Positions 1 through 8,161 of a stretch of 64,000 nt of DNA are shown in pieces. The notes beneath the pieces were generated by a model. That model did no database searches. It saw only the letters and a program-made list of their open reading frames with translations, and was not told the DNA's origin. This stretch comes from Bacillota bacterium (GTDB lineage Bacteria; Bacillota; Clostridia; Christensenellales; JAEXRW01), in the NCBI GenBank assembly GCA_023454175.1, contig JAEXRW010000018.1:95916-159915 (forward strand). The letters run 5' to 3'. Positions within the stretch are counted from its first letter, which is position 1. Each line of letters starts with the position of its first letter. The translations under genes were made by a program, and so were the position numbers.

Positions 1-757
1 CGCGCGTCATCTTGTCAAAGAAGCCCGATTCGATATTCACCAGCATCGTCCCGCCCTGTTCGGCCACGGATGGTTCCTTGGTGATGTTCATTTTCTGTTC
101 GGGGTAGCATATGTTCAGGCCCGTCCCCAGGATCAGGCCGAAATAGCCGCTGTGGTGCATGCCCGACATCTGCGCCCTGCCGCCCAGCGCGGTGGCGACC
201 GTATCGTTTACCACCACCACTTTTTTCAGGTTCGTTACGCCTCTTTTGGACAGTGCGCTCAGAAGGCCCGCGCCCAGCAGGCGCCCTTCCCCGCCCGTGA
301 CCTTGATCTCCTTGTCAAAGTGTAAAATGCTGCCGTCCTTGCTCGGCAGGATCTTCGCCGGGAAGGAAAAGCAGTAACCGATCCTGTCCTTCCCCTTTGC
401 GATGGGCGCGATCCGTTCCGCCAGGTAATCGAAATAGTCGTCGATGGTGACCTGCTCGGTTTTCCCAGGCACGGGATACGCTTCAAAGCTTTCGATGGAG
501 GCCTTGCTCCGCGCGTCAAAGCGGATACTCGCGATGCGCAGGTTGCTTCCGCCTGAATCGATCGAGATGGCGCTCACGTTGACCGGGGGCCGGGTGTCTG
601 TCTCAACATAGGTGGGTATCATGGGCAGGGAGCTTCCTGCAGGCGTCAGTCCTTTCTCCATTTCCGAGGTGAAGAGCTTTACGGTCTTTGCGATGTCGAT
701 TGCGCCGGGTCCCAGGTTGTTTTTGTCGATCCACTTTTCCACCTTCGAAGCGCTCAT
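1..757 (-). CDS. Eukaryotic-type hexokinase, 5' part (runs off the window)
   Basis: Likely phosphorylates glucose or another hexose with ATP in the cytoplasm. The first 252 residues are visible; the rest lies left of base 1. Seen directly: an N-terminal phosphate-binding motif SIDSGGSNLRIASIRF near residue 65, the hexokinase-family stretch CFSFPAKI near 128, VVVNDTVATAL with the presumed catalytic Asp near 187, and GLILGTGLNICY near 210. This motif order is that of the eukaryotic hexokinase family (Hexokinase_1/2), not of the ROK glucokinases usual in Firmicutes. The ATG at 757 follows a GGAGGGAAGATT ribosome site. A TATAAT hexamer lies about 45 bases upstream (797-802, minus) without a good -35. 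Family call is firm; substrate is inferred. Confidence 0.88.
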   Translation of the reverse strand, partial: MSASKVEKWIDKNNLGPGAIDIAKTVKLFTSEMEKGLTPAGSSLPMIPTYVETDTRPPVNVSAISIDSGGSNLRIASIRFDARSKASIESFEAYPVPGKTEQVTIDDYFDYLAERIAPIAKGKDRIGYCFSFPAKILPSKDGSILHFDKEIKVTGGEGRLLGAGLLSALSKRGVTNLKKVVVVNDTVATALGGRAQMSGMHHSGYFGLILGTGLNICYPEQKMNITKEPSVAEQGGTMLVNIESGFFDKMTR

Positions 758-834
758 AATCTTCCCTCCGTAGTTGTGTTTTACATATTCTTTTATATTA
801 TAACAAATTTACACTGCATCGTGTAGAGTACACC

Positions 835-963
835 ATTGTCTCCAATAATATATTCGCGATTTTCTGTCGAAATCTTTAGTTGATGCACCGTATCTTGCAG
901 GTTCCCTGATATCGTTTTTGGACTGGGTGCATGTATAATACGGTGATTTGATTTGGAGACAAT
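835..963. repeat. Nested inverted repeats in the hexokinase upstream gap
   Basis: The 304-base gap 758-1061 has no gene. It contains a perfect 11-base inverted repeat, ATTGTCTCCAA at 835-845 and TTGGAGACAAT at 953-963. Nested inside is a perfect 7-base pair, ATGCACC at 883-889 and GGTGCAT at 926-932. The arrangement suggests a folded RNA, a paired regulatory site or a small palindromic insertion; I cannot tell which. Confidence 0.5.
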
Positions 964-1061
964 AGTTTATTACTATTTAAGGCATCCATTTGATGGCAGG
1001 CTGTTTTGTATTACCTCATGGAATTGTAGCTTTGAACAAATTCATATTCGCGCTTACGCTG

Positions 1062-1796
1062 TCATTGCTTCGTCGTATTGATTGCCTTCAGATTTGCAGC
1101 CCACATAATGACGCCTGAAAAGAATTCCGAAAGGATCCAGCTGACCCATATGAGCACAGGGTAAAGAATGGTCATGTATAAAACTTCGCCATAGTCCCAT
1201 CCGAATGCTTCACGGAAGGAGATGCGTAAGGAACCATCCAAAGCGACGCGAAAGCACATGTAGAATAACATGAGCATCACCGACTTTATGAGGTAATGTT
1301 CCCCGGGCTGGTATCCCGGTAAGGTTTTCGTGGCGTTGCTGGAACGCTGCCAGGTTTTTATCCAAGTCCAGTCCGCAAAAGCATGGAGATATTGTTTATT
1401 GTGAACCGCAGCGTTGTTGTTCGGGTTAGGTTTATCGTAGCGTATCCACTTATGTGAAAAGAAAAATAGCGCAGGTGCATATACCGTATCGAACAGGATG
1501 ATGGCCGCAGCCATGAATATATGCTGCAGGAGGGAGGTGGTATCAGTTGTAAAAAAGAAAGAGGAACCGAAAGACCCCCCGGCATTTTCCCATATGAGTT
1601 TCTTTAAAAGTGCGATAGCGATGAGTACGGCCAGTTTTACTCCCCAGTTCACAAATAAACTGCCCGGTGTCTGGATTGAGGTAAACCTCATTTCTTTCCC
1701 AGGTAATTCTACGGTTACAGCCTTTTCGTGAAATAACCGGGTATGCCTGTGCTGCCTGTACTCCTTATACTTTAGCTTGGTGTCTGCTTGCCCCAT
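1062..1796 (-). CDS. Uncharacterised multi-pass membrane protein
   Basis: A 244-residue protein that I do not recognise. It has a charged N-terminal cytoplasmic segment (about 45 residues, rich in K, R and H) and about four hydrophobic membrane segments, near residues 47-65, 85-110, 170-190 and 205-235, with an aromatic-rich loop between the second and third (WTWIKTWQ). I chose the ATG at 1796 over an in-frame start at 1856 because the earlier start lies inside the preceding gene, while 1796 has a CGGGAG site eight bases upstream. It begins 14 bases after the stop of the RCC1-like gene, so the two are probably co-transcribed. No catalytic motif is visible. Confidence 0.7.
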   Translation of the reverse strand: MGQADTKLKYKEYRQHRHTRLFHEKAVTVELPGKEMRFTSIQTPGSLFVNWGVKLAVLIAIALLKKLIWENAGGSFGSSFFFTTDTTSLLQHIFMAAAIILFDTVYAPALFFFSHKWIRYDKPNPNNNAAVHNKQYLHAFADWTWIKTWQRSSNATKTLPGYQPGEHYLIKSVMLMLFYMCFRVALDGSLRISFREAFGWDYGEVLYMTILYPVLIWVSWILSEFFSGVIMWAANLKAINTTKQ

Positions 1797-1809
1797 ATGT
1801 ATTCTCCCG

Positions 1810-3009
1810 TCAGGTAGAGTCTTTACAGGCATTGATGGCTCTGGTCGGCAGGTCATATCCGCGTGTTTCGACTTTTCCGTCGAGATGTTCTATGATGATT
1901 GCACCATCGCTGATATAGGCCTCGAGTACATCATTTGCTATCGGGGCTGGGATTTTGATAAAATCCTCGCCGCCCTCTTTGATTGCCCCGCCATAATTGG
2001 CCCCCCAGGCATACAGGGTGTGGTCACTGGATATGGCTGCAGTGGTTCCGTATGCGGCATCAAAAGATATAACGTTTTGCAGTATGGCTTCAGGCTTCTC
2101 CGGACCGGCATTATTTCTTGTCTTGGTCTCACTGGAACTTTTCATTCCCCACATATATAACAGGCCATTTCGGCTCAGGGCATACCTTTCCTGCCCTTCC
2201 GGGGCTCTGATCATGGATATATTGTCCAGGATGAACTGAGGCTGGGCATGCATGGGAATCTTTCCTTCAACAAGCTTTATTGAAAATACCTGGCCTTTAT
2301 CATTGAGAAAGAGCAGTGATTGAAAATCTCCCTGAATGTCACTTATTCCCTTTGCCCAGGGAAATTCGATCTTTTCATCCTTATCCTCAATATCAGTTGC
2401 ATGGGCGATACTGCCCCATCCCGCGAGCGTTCCATCCTGCATGATTGCATAAGTAGAGTCACCAGTTGCAAATACCTTTTTTGCGCCAGAAAGGACCATG
2501 ATTGGGGCAGCATAATCATCCTTGCCTCCGGGCAGGATCTGCCCATCACTGTTATCACCCCAGCCATATACGTTCCCGTCGATGTCCAGCGCCAGTGTGG
2601 ATGTGTTCGACCAGCCTCCTCTGTATACGGCAAGGTCGGAAATTCTGGACAATATTACCCGCTCTGAACCGGAATAAACAAAGTTGATATGTTTGTTGCC
2701 GATACCCGTTTGGGAGTAGTCGTGGCCGCCTTTTGCCCAAAGTACGCCGTTTTTCTCGATCACATATTCGGTCCCGTTGGGATAATACCGTTTGACCTTT
2801 TTGTTGTTGATTAGAAGGTCCTCTTTTTGCAGGACTCTGGTGATATCATTTTTAGTGGGAAAGGGCTGTGCTGCTGCATAATACTGCAATGCTTTCTGGT
2901 TCTGATTCGCAGTTTCAGCACATAATCCGAGAAGATAGTCAACAGGAAACAAGGCAAATATCACCGCCAGGCATAGGATAAGGCCTATGGCAATTATCTT
3001 GCATTTCAT
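1810..3009 (-). CDS. Membrane-anchored RCC1-repeat (beta-propeller) protein
   Basis: A 399-residue exported protein. Residues 5-30 form one hydrophobic segment that serves as signal anchor or signal peptide. From about residue 125 onward short blocks recur with the RCC1/BNR pattern of a hydrophobic strand followed by G-x-x-Y-x-W-G: examples are DGNVYGWGDNSDGQI, DGTLAGWGSI, NGLLYMWGM and DHTLYAWGANYGGAI. Each block has a preceding strand such as STLALDI or TTAAISS. RCC1-like propellers in bacteria are usually extracellular binding modules; the ligand here is unknown. The membrane protein gene downstream starts 14 bases after the stop and may be a functional partner. No enzyme motif was seen. 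Confidence 0.8.
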   Translation of the reverse strand: MKCKIIAIGLILCLAVIFALFPVDYLLGLCAETANQNQKALQYYAAAQPFPTKNDITRVLQKEDLLINNKKVKRYYPNGTEYVIEKNGVLWAKGGHDYSQTGIGNKHINFVYSGSERVILSRISDLAVYRGGWSNTSTLALDIDGNVYGWGDNSDGQILPGGKDDYAAPIMVLSGAKKVFATGDSTYAIMQDGTLAGWGSIAHATDIEDKDEKIEFPWAKGISDIQGDFQSLLFLNDKGQVFSIKLVEGKIPMHAQPQFILDNISMIRAPEGQERYALSRNGLLYMWGMKSSSETKTRNNAGPEKPEAILQNVISFDAAYGTTAAISSDHTLYAWGANYGGAIKEGGEDFIKIPAPIANDVLEAYISDGAIIIEHLDGKVETRGYDLPTRAINACKDST

Positions 3010-3162
3010 CTTGTTTCCCTCACATGATCCGTCTCTTTTTGGATTGTATACGTTTTTTCGACGTTCATTAAGGCGGCATATCGTAAACTGGTATTTATAT
3101 TTTAGTTAACAGTCGTTCATGCTGACCAATAAGCCTATATTTATTCCGCAAAATGGGTTTAA

Positions 3163-5088
3163 CTATTCCAGTTCTTTCAGCCAGATGCCAGCGTCTGCGT
3201 CGCTGGGCATACGCCAGTCCCCCCGCGGGGAAAGGGCCACCGTCCCCACTTTCGGGCCGTCGGGCAGGCAGCTGCGTTTGAACTGGTTCCGGAAGAAGCG
3301 CGTGATGAAAAGCTTCAGCCACTTTTTGATCTCTTCGTCGGCAAACCTCCCCGCAAACGCCTTCTTTGCCATGCGCAGCACCTTGGCGGGTCCAAATCCG
3401 TAGCGGATCATGTGGTACAGGAAAAAGTCGTGCAGGTCGTACGGCCCGATGATCTCCTCCGTCAGCTGGGCGATCTCGTCGCCCTTGGGCGGCGTGAGTT
3501 CGGGGCTGATGGGCGTATCCAGTACGGAAAGCAATGTGCTTCGGACGGCTTCATCCTCCGCAGTGTCCGCGAAGTATTTGACGAGGAATTTGACCAGTGT
3601 CTTCGGTACGCCCGCGTTCACGCCGTACATGGACATATGGTCCCCCGCGTAGGTCGTCCACCCCAGCGCCAGTTCGCTCATGTCCCCCGTGCCCACCATC
3701 AGCGCGCCCAGCATGTTGGCGGTGTCCATGGCAATCTGCGTGCGTTCGCGTGCCTGTGCGTTCTCGTAGGCGATATCGCAGTCCTTTATACCGTGGCCGA
3801 TATCCGACAGGTGCAGCTCCACCGCTTTGGATATGGGGATCTCGCGGTATTCCGTCTGCAGCGCGTTTGCCAGGGCCTCGGCGTTGGATTTCGTCCCCTT
3901 CGTCGTGCCAAATCCCGGCATGTTCAGTACGGAGATGTTCTGATGCGGGAGTTTCAGGGTGTCAAATGCGCGCGCCGTGACCAGCAGGGCCAGAGTGGAG
4001 TCCAGTCCGCCCGAGAGCGCCACCACGGCCTTTTGGAAACCTGCGCCCAGCATCCGCCCCGCCAGGCCGTTGGACTGGATGGCGATGATCTCCTCGCAAC
4101 GTTCCTTCAGGCGTGCGCTTTCATGCGGCACGAAAGGCGTTGCGTCGATGGCGCGGATCAGCTCGAGGTCGTTTATTTCCAGCGCGAAGGGCAGACCCTC
4201 CTTCTTTGCCTTCTTTCCGGTGCGGCAGTGGATGAAGGAATTGATCCGCGTGCGGTCGTTGTTCAGAAGCTGCAGGTCGGTGTCGGCATAGGTCAGCCGG
4301 TCCTCCCCGTCCCCCCAGCCCGTATCCTCCGCCAGTTTCCTGCCGTTTTCATATATGACCCGGTGCCCGTTGAAGGTCAGGTCCGTCGTGGATTCGCCCA
4401 TTCCCGCCCCGCAGTATGCGTACGTGCAGATGCACCGCCCCGACTGGCTTGCGATGAGCATGCGCCGGTACTGCCCCTTGCCCGCCCCGTCGTTGCTGGC
4501 CGAAAGGTTCAGGATGATGGTCGCCCCGTCGAGCGCCATTTCCGAGCTTGGCGGCAGCGGCACCCACAGGTCCTCGCAGATCTCCACGCCGATGGCCAGG
4601 TTCTTGACGTTTTCGCAGGGGTATACCATGCCGTCACCAAAGGGGACCTTCTGCCCGCATAAGGTTATTTGGCTTATCTCATCCATCCCCGCCGGGATGA
4701 AATGCCGCATCTCGTAAAATTCCGCGTAGTTGGGCAGGTTGCGCTTGGGTGTCACGCCCAGCAGCCTTCCCTTGTGCCCCACCGCCGCGCAGTTGTATAT
4801 CCCGCCGCTCACCGGCACCGGCAGGCCCAGGGCCCATACGGTATCCAGGCCGGCGGTTTCGGTCAGGATGCGGTGCAGTTGCTGCTCCGCTTCCTCCAGC
4901 ATCCGGGACTGGAAGAAAAGGTCCTGGCAGGTGTACCCCGTCAGGCACAGTTCGGGCAGCACGGTCACCTTCGCGCCGTTGGCCGCGGCCTTTTGGATCA
5001 GTTCGATGATCCTTCCGGCGTTGTATTCCGGGTTAGCCGTTTTGATCCTGGGCGTCGCCGCGCAGATACGCAGAAATCCGTCTTTCAT
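3163..5088 (-). CDS. nadE: Glutamine-dependent NAD+ synthetase
   Basis: Cytoplasmic enzyme for the last step of NAD synthesis: deamido-NAD + ATP + glutamine to NAD+. The 641-residue length fits the two-domain, glutamine-hydrolysing form. The N-terminal nitrilase-type amidotransferase domain (about 1-285) shows its Glu-Lys-Cys triad: E46 in LPELCLTGY, K115 in TPKRNLPNY, C171 in GVEICEDLW. The C-terminal synthetase domain carries the PP-loop SGGLDST at 359-365 and GTGDMSELALGW further on. The terminal extension after VRSTLLSVLDTPISPEL is typical of the long form. It stands alone between a minus-strand gene pair and a plus-strand cluster; NudC, which degrades NAD(H), is encoded about 1 kb away on the other strand. 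Confidence 0.97.
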   Translation of the reverse strand: MKDGFLRICAATPRIKTANPEYNAGRIIELIQKAAANGAKVTVLPELCLTGYTCQDLFFQSRMLEEAEQQLHRILTETAGLDTVWALGLPVPVSGGIYNCAAVGHKGRLLGVTPKRNLPNYAEFYEMRHFIPAGMDEISQITLCGQKVPFGDGMVYPCENVKNLAIGVEICEDLWVPLPPSSEMALDGATIILNLSASNDGAGKGQYRRMLIASQSGRCICTYAYCGAGMGESTTDLTFNGHRVIYENGRKLAEDTGWGDGEDRLTYADTDLQLLNNDRTRINSFIHCRTGKKAKKEGLPFALEINDLELIRAIDATPFVPHESARLKERCEEIIAIQSNGLAGRMLGAGFQKAVVALSGGLDSTLALLVTARAFDTLKLPHQNISVLNMPGFGTTKGTKSNAEALANALQTEYREIPISKAVELHLSDIGHGIKDCDIAYENAQARERTQIAMDTANMLGALMVGTGDMSELALGWTTYAGDHMSMYGVNAGVPKTLVKFLVKYFADTAEDEAVRSTLLSVLDTPISPELTPPKGDEIAQLTEEIIGPYDLHDFFLYHMIRYGFGPAKVLRMAKKAFAGRFADEEIKKWLKLFITRFFRNQFKRSCLPDGPKVGTVALSPRGDWRMPSDADAGIWLKELE

Positions 5089-5334
5089 CCTTGGACCACC
5101 TTCTCAATATGTCAAAAAACTGGGTTTCCCGTTCTATTGTATCCGATTTTGCGGCAAATAAAAAGGCCTCCGGCCCCTCCCGGCGTGGCGTCGGGGCGGG
5201 ACAGGCACGTGAATGCGGGTATAGCGTATGAAAGAAGCGGTACGGACGTGTATTTTCTTCATCTTTCTTGCCGATTTGTCCGATATTGTATATAGTATGT
5301 ATTGGAAGCCTTGGATGGAGGTATGACATTTCTG

Positions 5335-5952
5335 ATGGGGTGTAGTCGGGTGAAAAAGAGTTTGTATTTGGCGTTGCTCATACTGGTCGTTCTGGCTTTT
5401 GCGGCCTGTTCCGACCTATCGTTTTTGCACCGGGGGTTTGGGTTCATCCCCGGTTCATCTCCCGCGCCCGGCGCTTCCGGCCCCGCTGCCATCATCATCG
5501 TGCCCCGCCCGTCCGCCACCCCGGCTGAAACGCATACGCTCCCGCCTTCCCCCACCATTTCCCTGCCCGATATCGGCGGCTATGTCCCCACGCAGGCCGA
5601 GCTGGATATCATCGCGCAGATCAATACGCAGCGCGAGGCCGAACGCCTTTCGAAGTTCACCGTGGATAATAAACTCTGCGGCATAGCCCATGTCAAGGCG
5701 CAGGAGATGTACGACAGATCCTATTTTGCGCACACCTCCCCCACCTACGGGTCCATGTCCGACATGCTGCATTCCTTCAGCGTGAAGTTTTCCTCCATGG
5801 GGGAAAATATCGCGCGGATAGCCGATCCTGCGAGGCTGGTGGATGCCTGGATGGACAGCCAGGACCACCGGCAGAATATCCTCAATGAACGCTGCAAAAA
5901 GGTCGGTGTGGGGATCGCGGGTAATTATTACGTGGCCGTCTTCACCGATTGA
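5335..5952 (+). CDS. CAP/SCP-domain lipoprotein
   Basis: A 205-residue exported protein. A basic N-terminus and hydrophobic core end in a lipobox-like FAAC, followed by a Pro/Ser/Thr-rich linker (about 30-75) and a CAP (SCP/PR-1/Ag5) domain. CAP hallmarks are visible: INTQREAERLSKF, the YFAHTSPTYGSMSDML region, MGENIA, and SQDHRQNILN near the C-terminus. Bacterial CAP proteins are secreted; some act on peptidoglycan or host ligands, but the activity of this one is unknown. Start choice is uncertain: ATG 5323 is too close to the GGAGG at 5317-5321, ATG 5335 is reasonable, and GTG 5350 is possible. A second CAP protein lies at 16412-17878. Confidence 0.85.
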   Translation: MGCSRVKKSLYLALLILVVLAFAACSDLSFLHRGFGFIPGSSPAPGASGPAAIIIVPRPSATPAETHTLPPSPTISLPDIGGYVPTQAELDIIAQINTQREAERLSKFTVDNKLCGIAHVKAQEMYDRSYFAHTSPTYGSMSDMLHSFSVKFSSMGENIARIADPARLVDAWMDSQDHRQNILNERCKKVGVGIAGNYYVAVFTD

Positions 5953-6157
5953 ACAGTCTCAAATTTTTCTCAGTGGCCGGTTGGTTTGGACCTGGTTGCA
6001 CCCTCCTTTTTTTGAATGGTCTGATATCGGTTCATCGGTAATTTTGCTTTTTCTTTCTTCCCGAATCGGTTGCTTTTGTTTGATCCCCTGTGGTATTCTG
6101 GATTGAACCGCCGGGGGAATGCTCCGGCGGAATTCTCTCTCAAGAGGTTTTGTTCAA

Positions 6158-6997
6158 ATGTCCAAAGCGGGTATTTATGACGCATATGTCCCCCAGGTGA
6201 AGCCCGGTGCGCAAGCGGGCGGGAGCGCCTGGTGGTTTGCTTTCAGCGGCAGCAGGCTCCTCGTCCGCGAGCAGGGCGAAAAGGCATTGATCCCGTTTGT
6301 GCCCGGCCTGGAAGGGGCACATATCACACCTGTGCGTACCCAGTACCTCGGCCTTCTGGAAGGCAGTCCCTGCTGGTCCGCGGATCTTGGGGAGGGCATG
6401 CAGACCCCCCAGGGTCTTGCTTTCCGTGAGCTGCGTTCCCTGTACGGGGCGGTTTCGGACCAGGTTTTCCTCCTCGCGGGCAGGGCGTATCAGGTCGTCA
6501 TGTGGGACCAGACCCACCAGTTCTGCGGCCGGTGCGGCGCCGCGACGCGGGATGTCGAAGGCGAGCGCGCAAAGGTTTGCCCCGAATGCGGTTTTATCAG
6601 CTACCCCCGCATCTGCCCTGCCGTCATCACGGCGGTGCTCCGGGACGGGAAGATCCTGCTGGCCCACGCGGAGCATTTCCCCCAAAAGTGGTACAGCGTT
6701 GTCGCGGGCTTCGTGGAGCCGGGTGAGACGCTGGAGGAATGCGTCCGCCGCGAGATCATGGAGGAAGTGGGCATCACCGTGAAAAATGTCCGCTTTTTCG
6801 GCAGCCAGCCCTGGCCCTTCCCAAATTCGCTCATGATCGGCTTTTTCGCGGAGTATGATAGTGGAGAGATACATGTGGACGGACAGGAGATCACGGATGC
6901 CGGCTGGTTCGGCGCAGATGAATTGCCTGCCATCCCCCCACCGCTCAGCATCGCGCGCGAGATGATAGACTGGTATGTCCGGCAGGTCGGCAAATAG
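6158..6997 (+). CDS. nudC: NADH pyrophosphatase (NudC-type Nudix hydrolase)
   Basis: Hydrolyses NAD(H) to NMN(H) and AMP; NudC homologues also remove NAD caps from RNA 5' ends. Seen in the 279-residue protein: a zinc ribbon with C123-x2-C126 and C141-x2-C144, the YPRICPAVITAV strand entering the Nudix fold, a full Nudix box GFVEPGETLEECVRREIMEE with EVG following (184-206), and the NudC signature SQPWPFPNS at 216-224 that sets this subfamily apart from other Nudix proteins. The ATG at 6158 is preferred over 6119 because AGAGG lies about 11 bases upstream. It sits between two genes for exported proteins with no evident functional link. Confidence 0.96.
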   Translation: MSKAGIYDAYVPQVKPGAQAGGSAWWFAFSGSRLLVREQGEKALIPFVPGLEGAHITPVRTQYLGLLEGSPCWSADLGEGMQTPQGLAFRELRSLYGAVSDQVFLLAGRAYQVVMWDQTHQFCGRCGAATRDVEGERAKVCPECGFISYPRICPAVITAVLRDGKILLAHAEHFPQKWYSVVAGFVEPGETLEECVRREIMEEVGITVKNVRFFGSQPWPFPNSLMIGFFAEYDSGEIHVDGQEITDAGWFGADELPAIPPPLSIAREMIDWYVRQVGK

Positions 6998-7078
6998 CGG
7001 CCTGATCCGGCAGGTTGCAGCTTTGAACGCTGAAATGACGGATGGGACCTCCTGCCTGCATGGAAACGGGGTGGGATT

Positions 7079-8038
7079 ATGTCACGTCTTCGTATGGTTG
7101 GAGTTTTGTCTGTCCTTCTCGCTGCCATCCTGCTTTCCGCCGGGTGCGGGCGGGGGATCGTAAGCCCGTCCCCTGTGCGTAACGCGGCCCCCACGCCTGT
7201 CCGTCTTTCTTCCTATGATATTACGGCCCGGAGGGACCTCCTCACGCTCATGATGGCTTATCCGGGCGCAATAACCGGCGTCGAACATGACGGCGGTTAT
7301 ATTTATATTGTGATGGAATCAGGCGCCCGCCTCGTCTACGACGATAAAAAGGTCAAAAGCTACGATGAAATGCTGGGAGACGCCGATCTGCAGGATATGC
7401 TTTCTCAGGTCTATCCCCTCTCGGATATCGATGAATTGATGAAGGGCGACTGTGATCCCGGCAGGATCAGGGTCTACGCCTTCTTTTCAGGGATTTACGG
7501 GAAAACGCAGGATGAAGTCAGATCGCATCTTGTGAATGTATCCGCTTGCAGCGGGAACCCTGTTTTCAGCCGGTGCGGAGGCGCCGCGGAAGCGCTGGGT
7601 CGTGCCTTCACACAGGTAACTGCCCTGATCGGGCGCGATCAGGCGGTATCCGCCTTCGTATATCCTTTGAGCGGCACCTTCAATTACCGGGATATCGCGG
7701 GGACCGGGCGTTTGAGCATGCACGCCTACGCCGCTGCAGTGGACCTTCACCTCAACGGTAATGATTACTGGCGCTGGGTCCCCCGGGAAAAGGGGCAAAA
7801 GCGCCTGGACGCCTATCCGCGTGAACTTGTCCGCATATTCGAGCAAAACGGCTTCATCTGGGGCGGCAAGTGGGCGCATTTCGACCTCGTCCATTATGAA
7901 TACCGGCCCGAGCTCATTATGAAGGCCCAATACGATATTAATACTGCCTGTATCAAAGACGTCTGGTATGAAGGTTTCCCGTATACACAGTCGGTCCGGG
8001 ATGCAGCCGGCCTGATCGATGAGGCATTGGATAAGTGA
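7079..8038 (+). CDS. M15-family (VanY-like) peptidase lipoprotein
   Basis: Probably a surface D,D-carboxypeptidase or L-alanyl-D-glutamate endopeptidase that trims peptidoglycan. Residues 1-23 are a lipoprotein signal ending in LSAGC (C23). The N-terminal half (about 40-180) is not recognised. The C-terminal part has the M15 zinc-peptidase signature: SMHAYAAAVDLHLN with H215 and D222, and FIWGGKWAHFDLVHYEY with D269 and H272. The full 319 residues are well above a bare M15 domain, so the N-terminal region may be a substrate-binding or prodomain. The ATG at 7079 follows GGGGTGGG. It is followed by a clear hairpin at 8052-8078. Confidence 0.88.
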   Translation: MSRLRMVGVLSVLLAAILLSAGCGRGIVSPSPVRNAAPTPVRLSSYDITARRDLLTLMMAYPGAITGVEHDGGYIYIVMESGARLVYDDKKVKSYDEMLGDADLQDMLSQVYPLSDIDELMKGDCDPGRIRVYAFFSGIYGKTQDEVRSHLVNVSACSGNPVFSRCGGAAEALGRAFTQVTALIGRDQAVSAFVYPLSGTFNYRDIAGTGRLSMHAYAAAVDLHLNGNDYWRWVPREKGQKRLDAYPRELVRIFEQNGFIWGGKWAHFDLVHYEYRPELIMKAQYDINTACIKDVWYEGFPYTQSVRDAAGLIDEALDK

Positions 8039-8051
8039 AACAGCATGCAAA

Positions 8052-8080
8052 AAGCCAGCCTGTGTGGAGGGCTGGCTTCT
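8052..8080. terminator. Hairpin between convergent genes
   Basis: A 9-base-pair perfect stem, AAGCCAGCC at 8052-8060 and GGCTGGCTT at 8070-8078, with a 9-base loop. It lies between the plus-strand M15 gene and the minus-strand aminopeptidase gene, so it may serve both. The T-tracts on either side are short (CTTCTT on plus, TTTGC on minus). Confidence 0.65.
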
Positions 8081-8161
8081 TATAACGCTGAAACGATAAG
8101 GGTTTACGGTTAATGGGTATCAGGCGTATGGCAGCGTCTGTTTTGTGCTTCCCGGAACGTC

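Noticed and set aside
3412..4662. A 416-codon plus-strand frame
   Set aside because: Antisense to nadE, whose active-site motifs are all intact; composition rich in Arg and Val with no domain.
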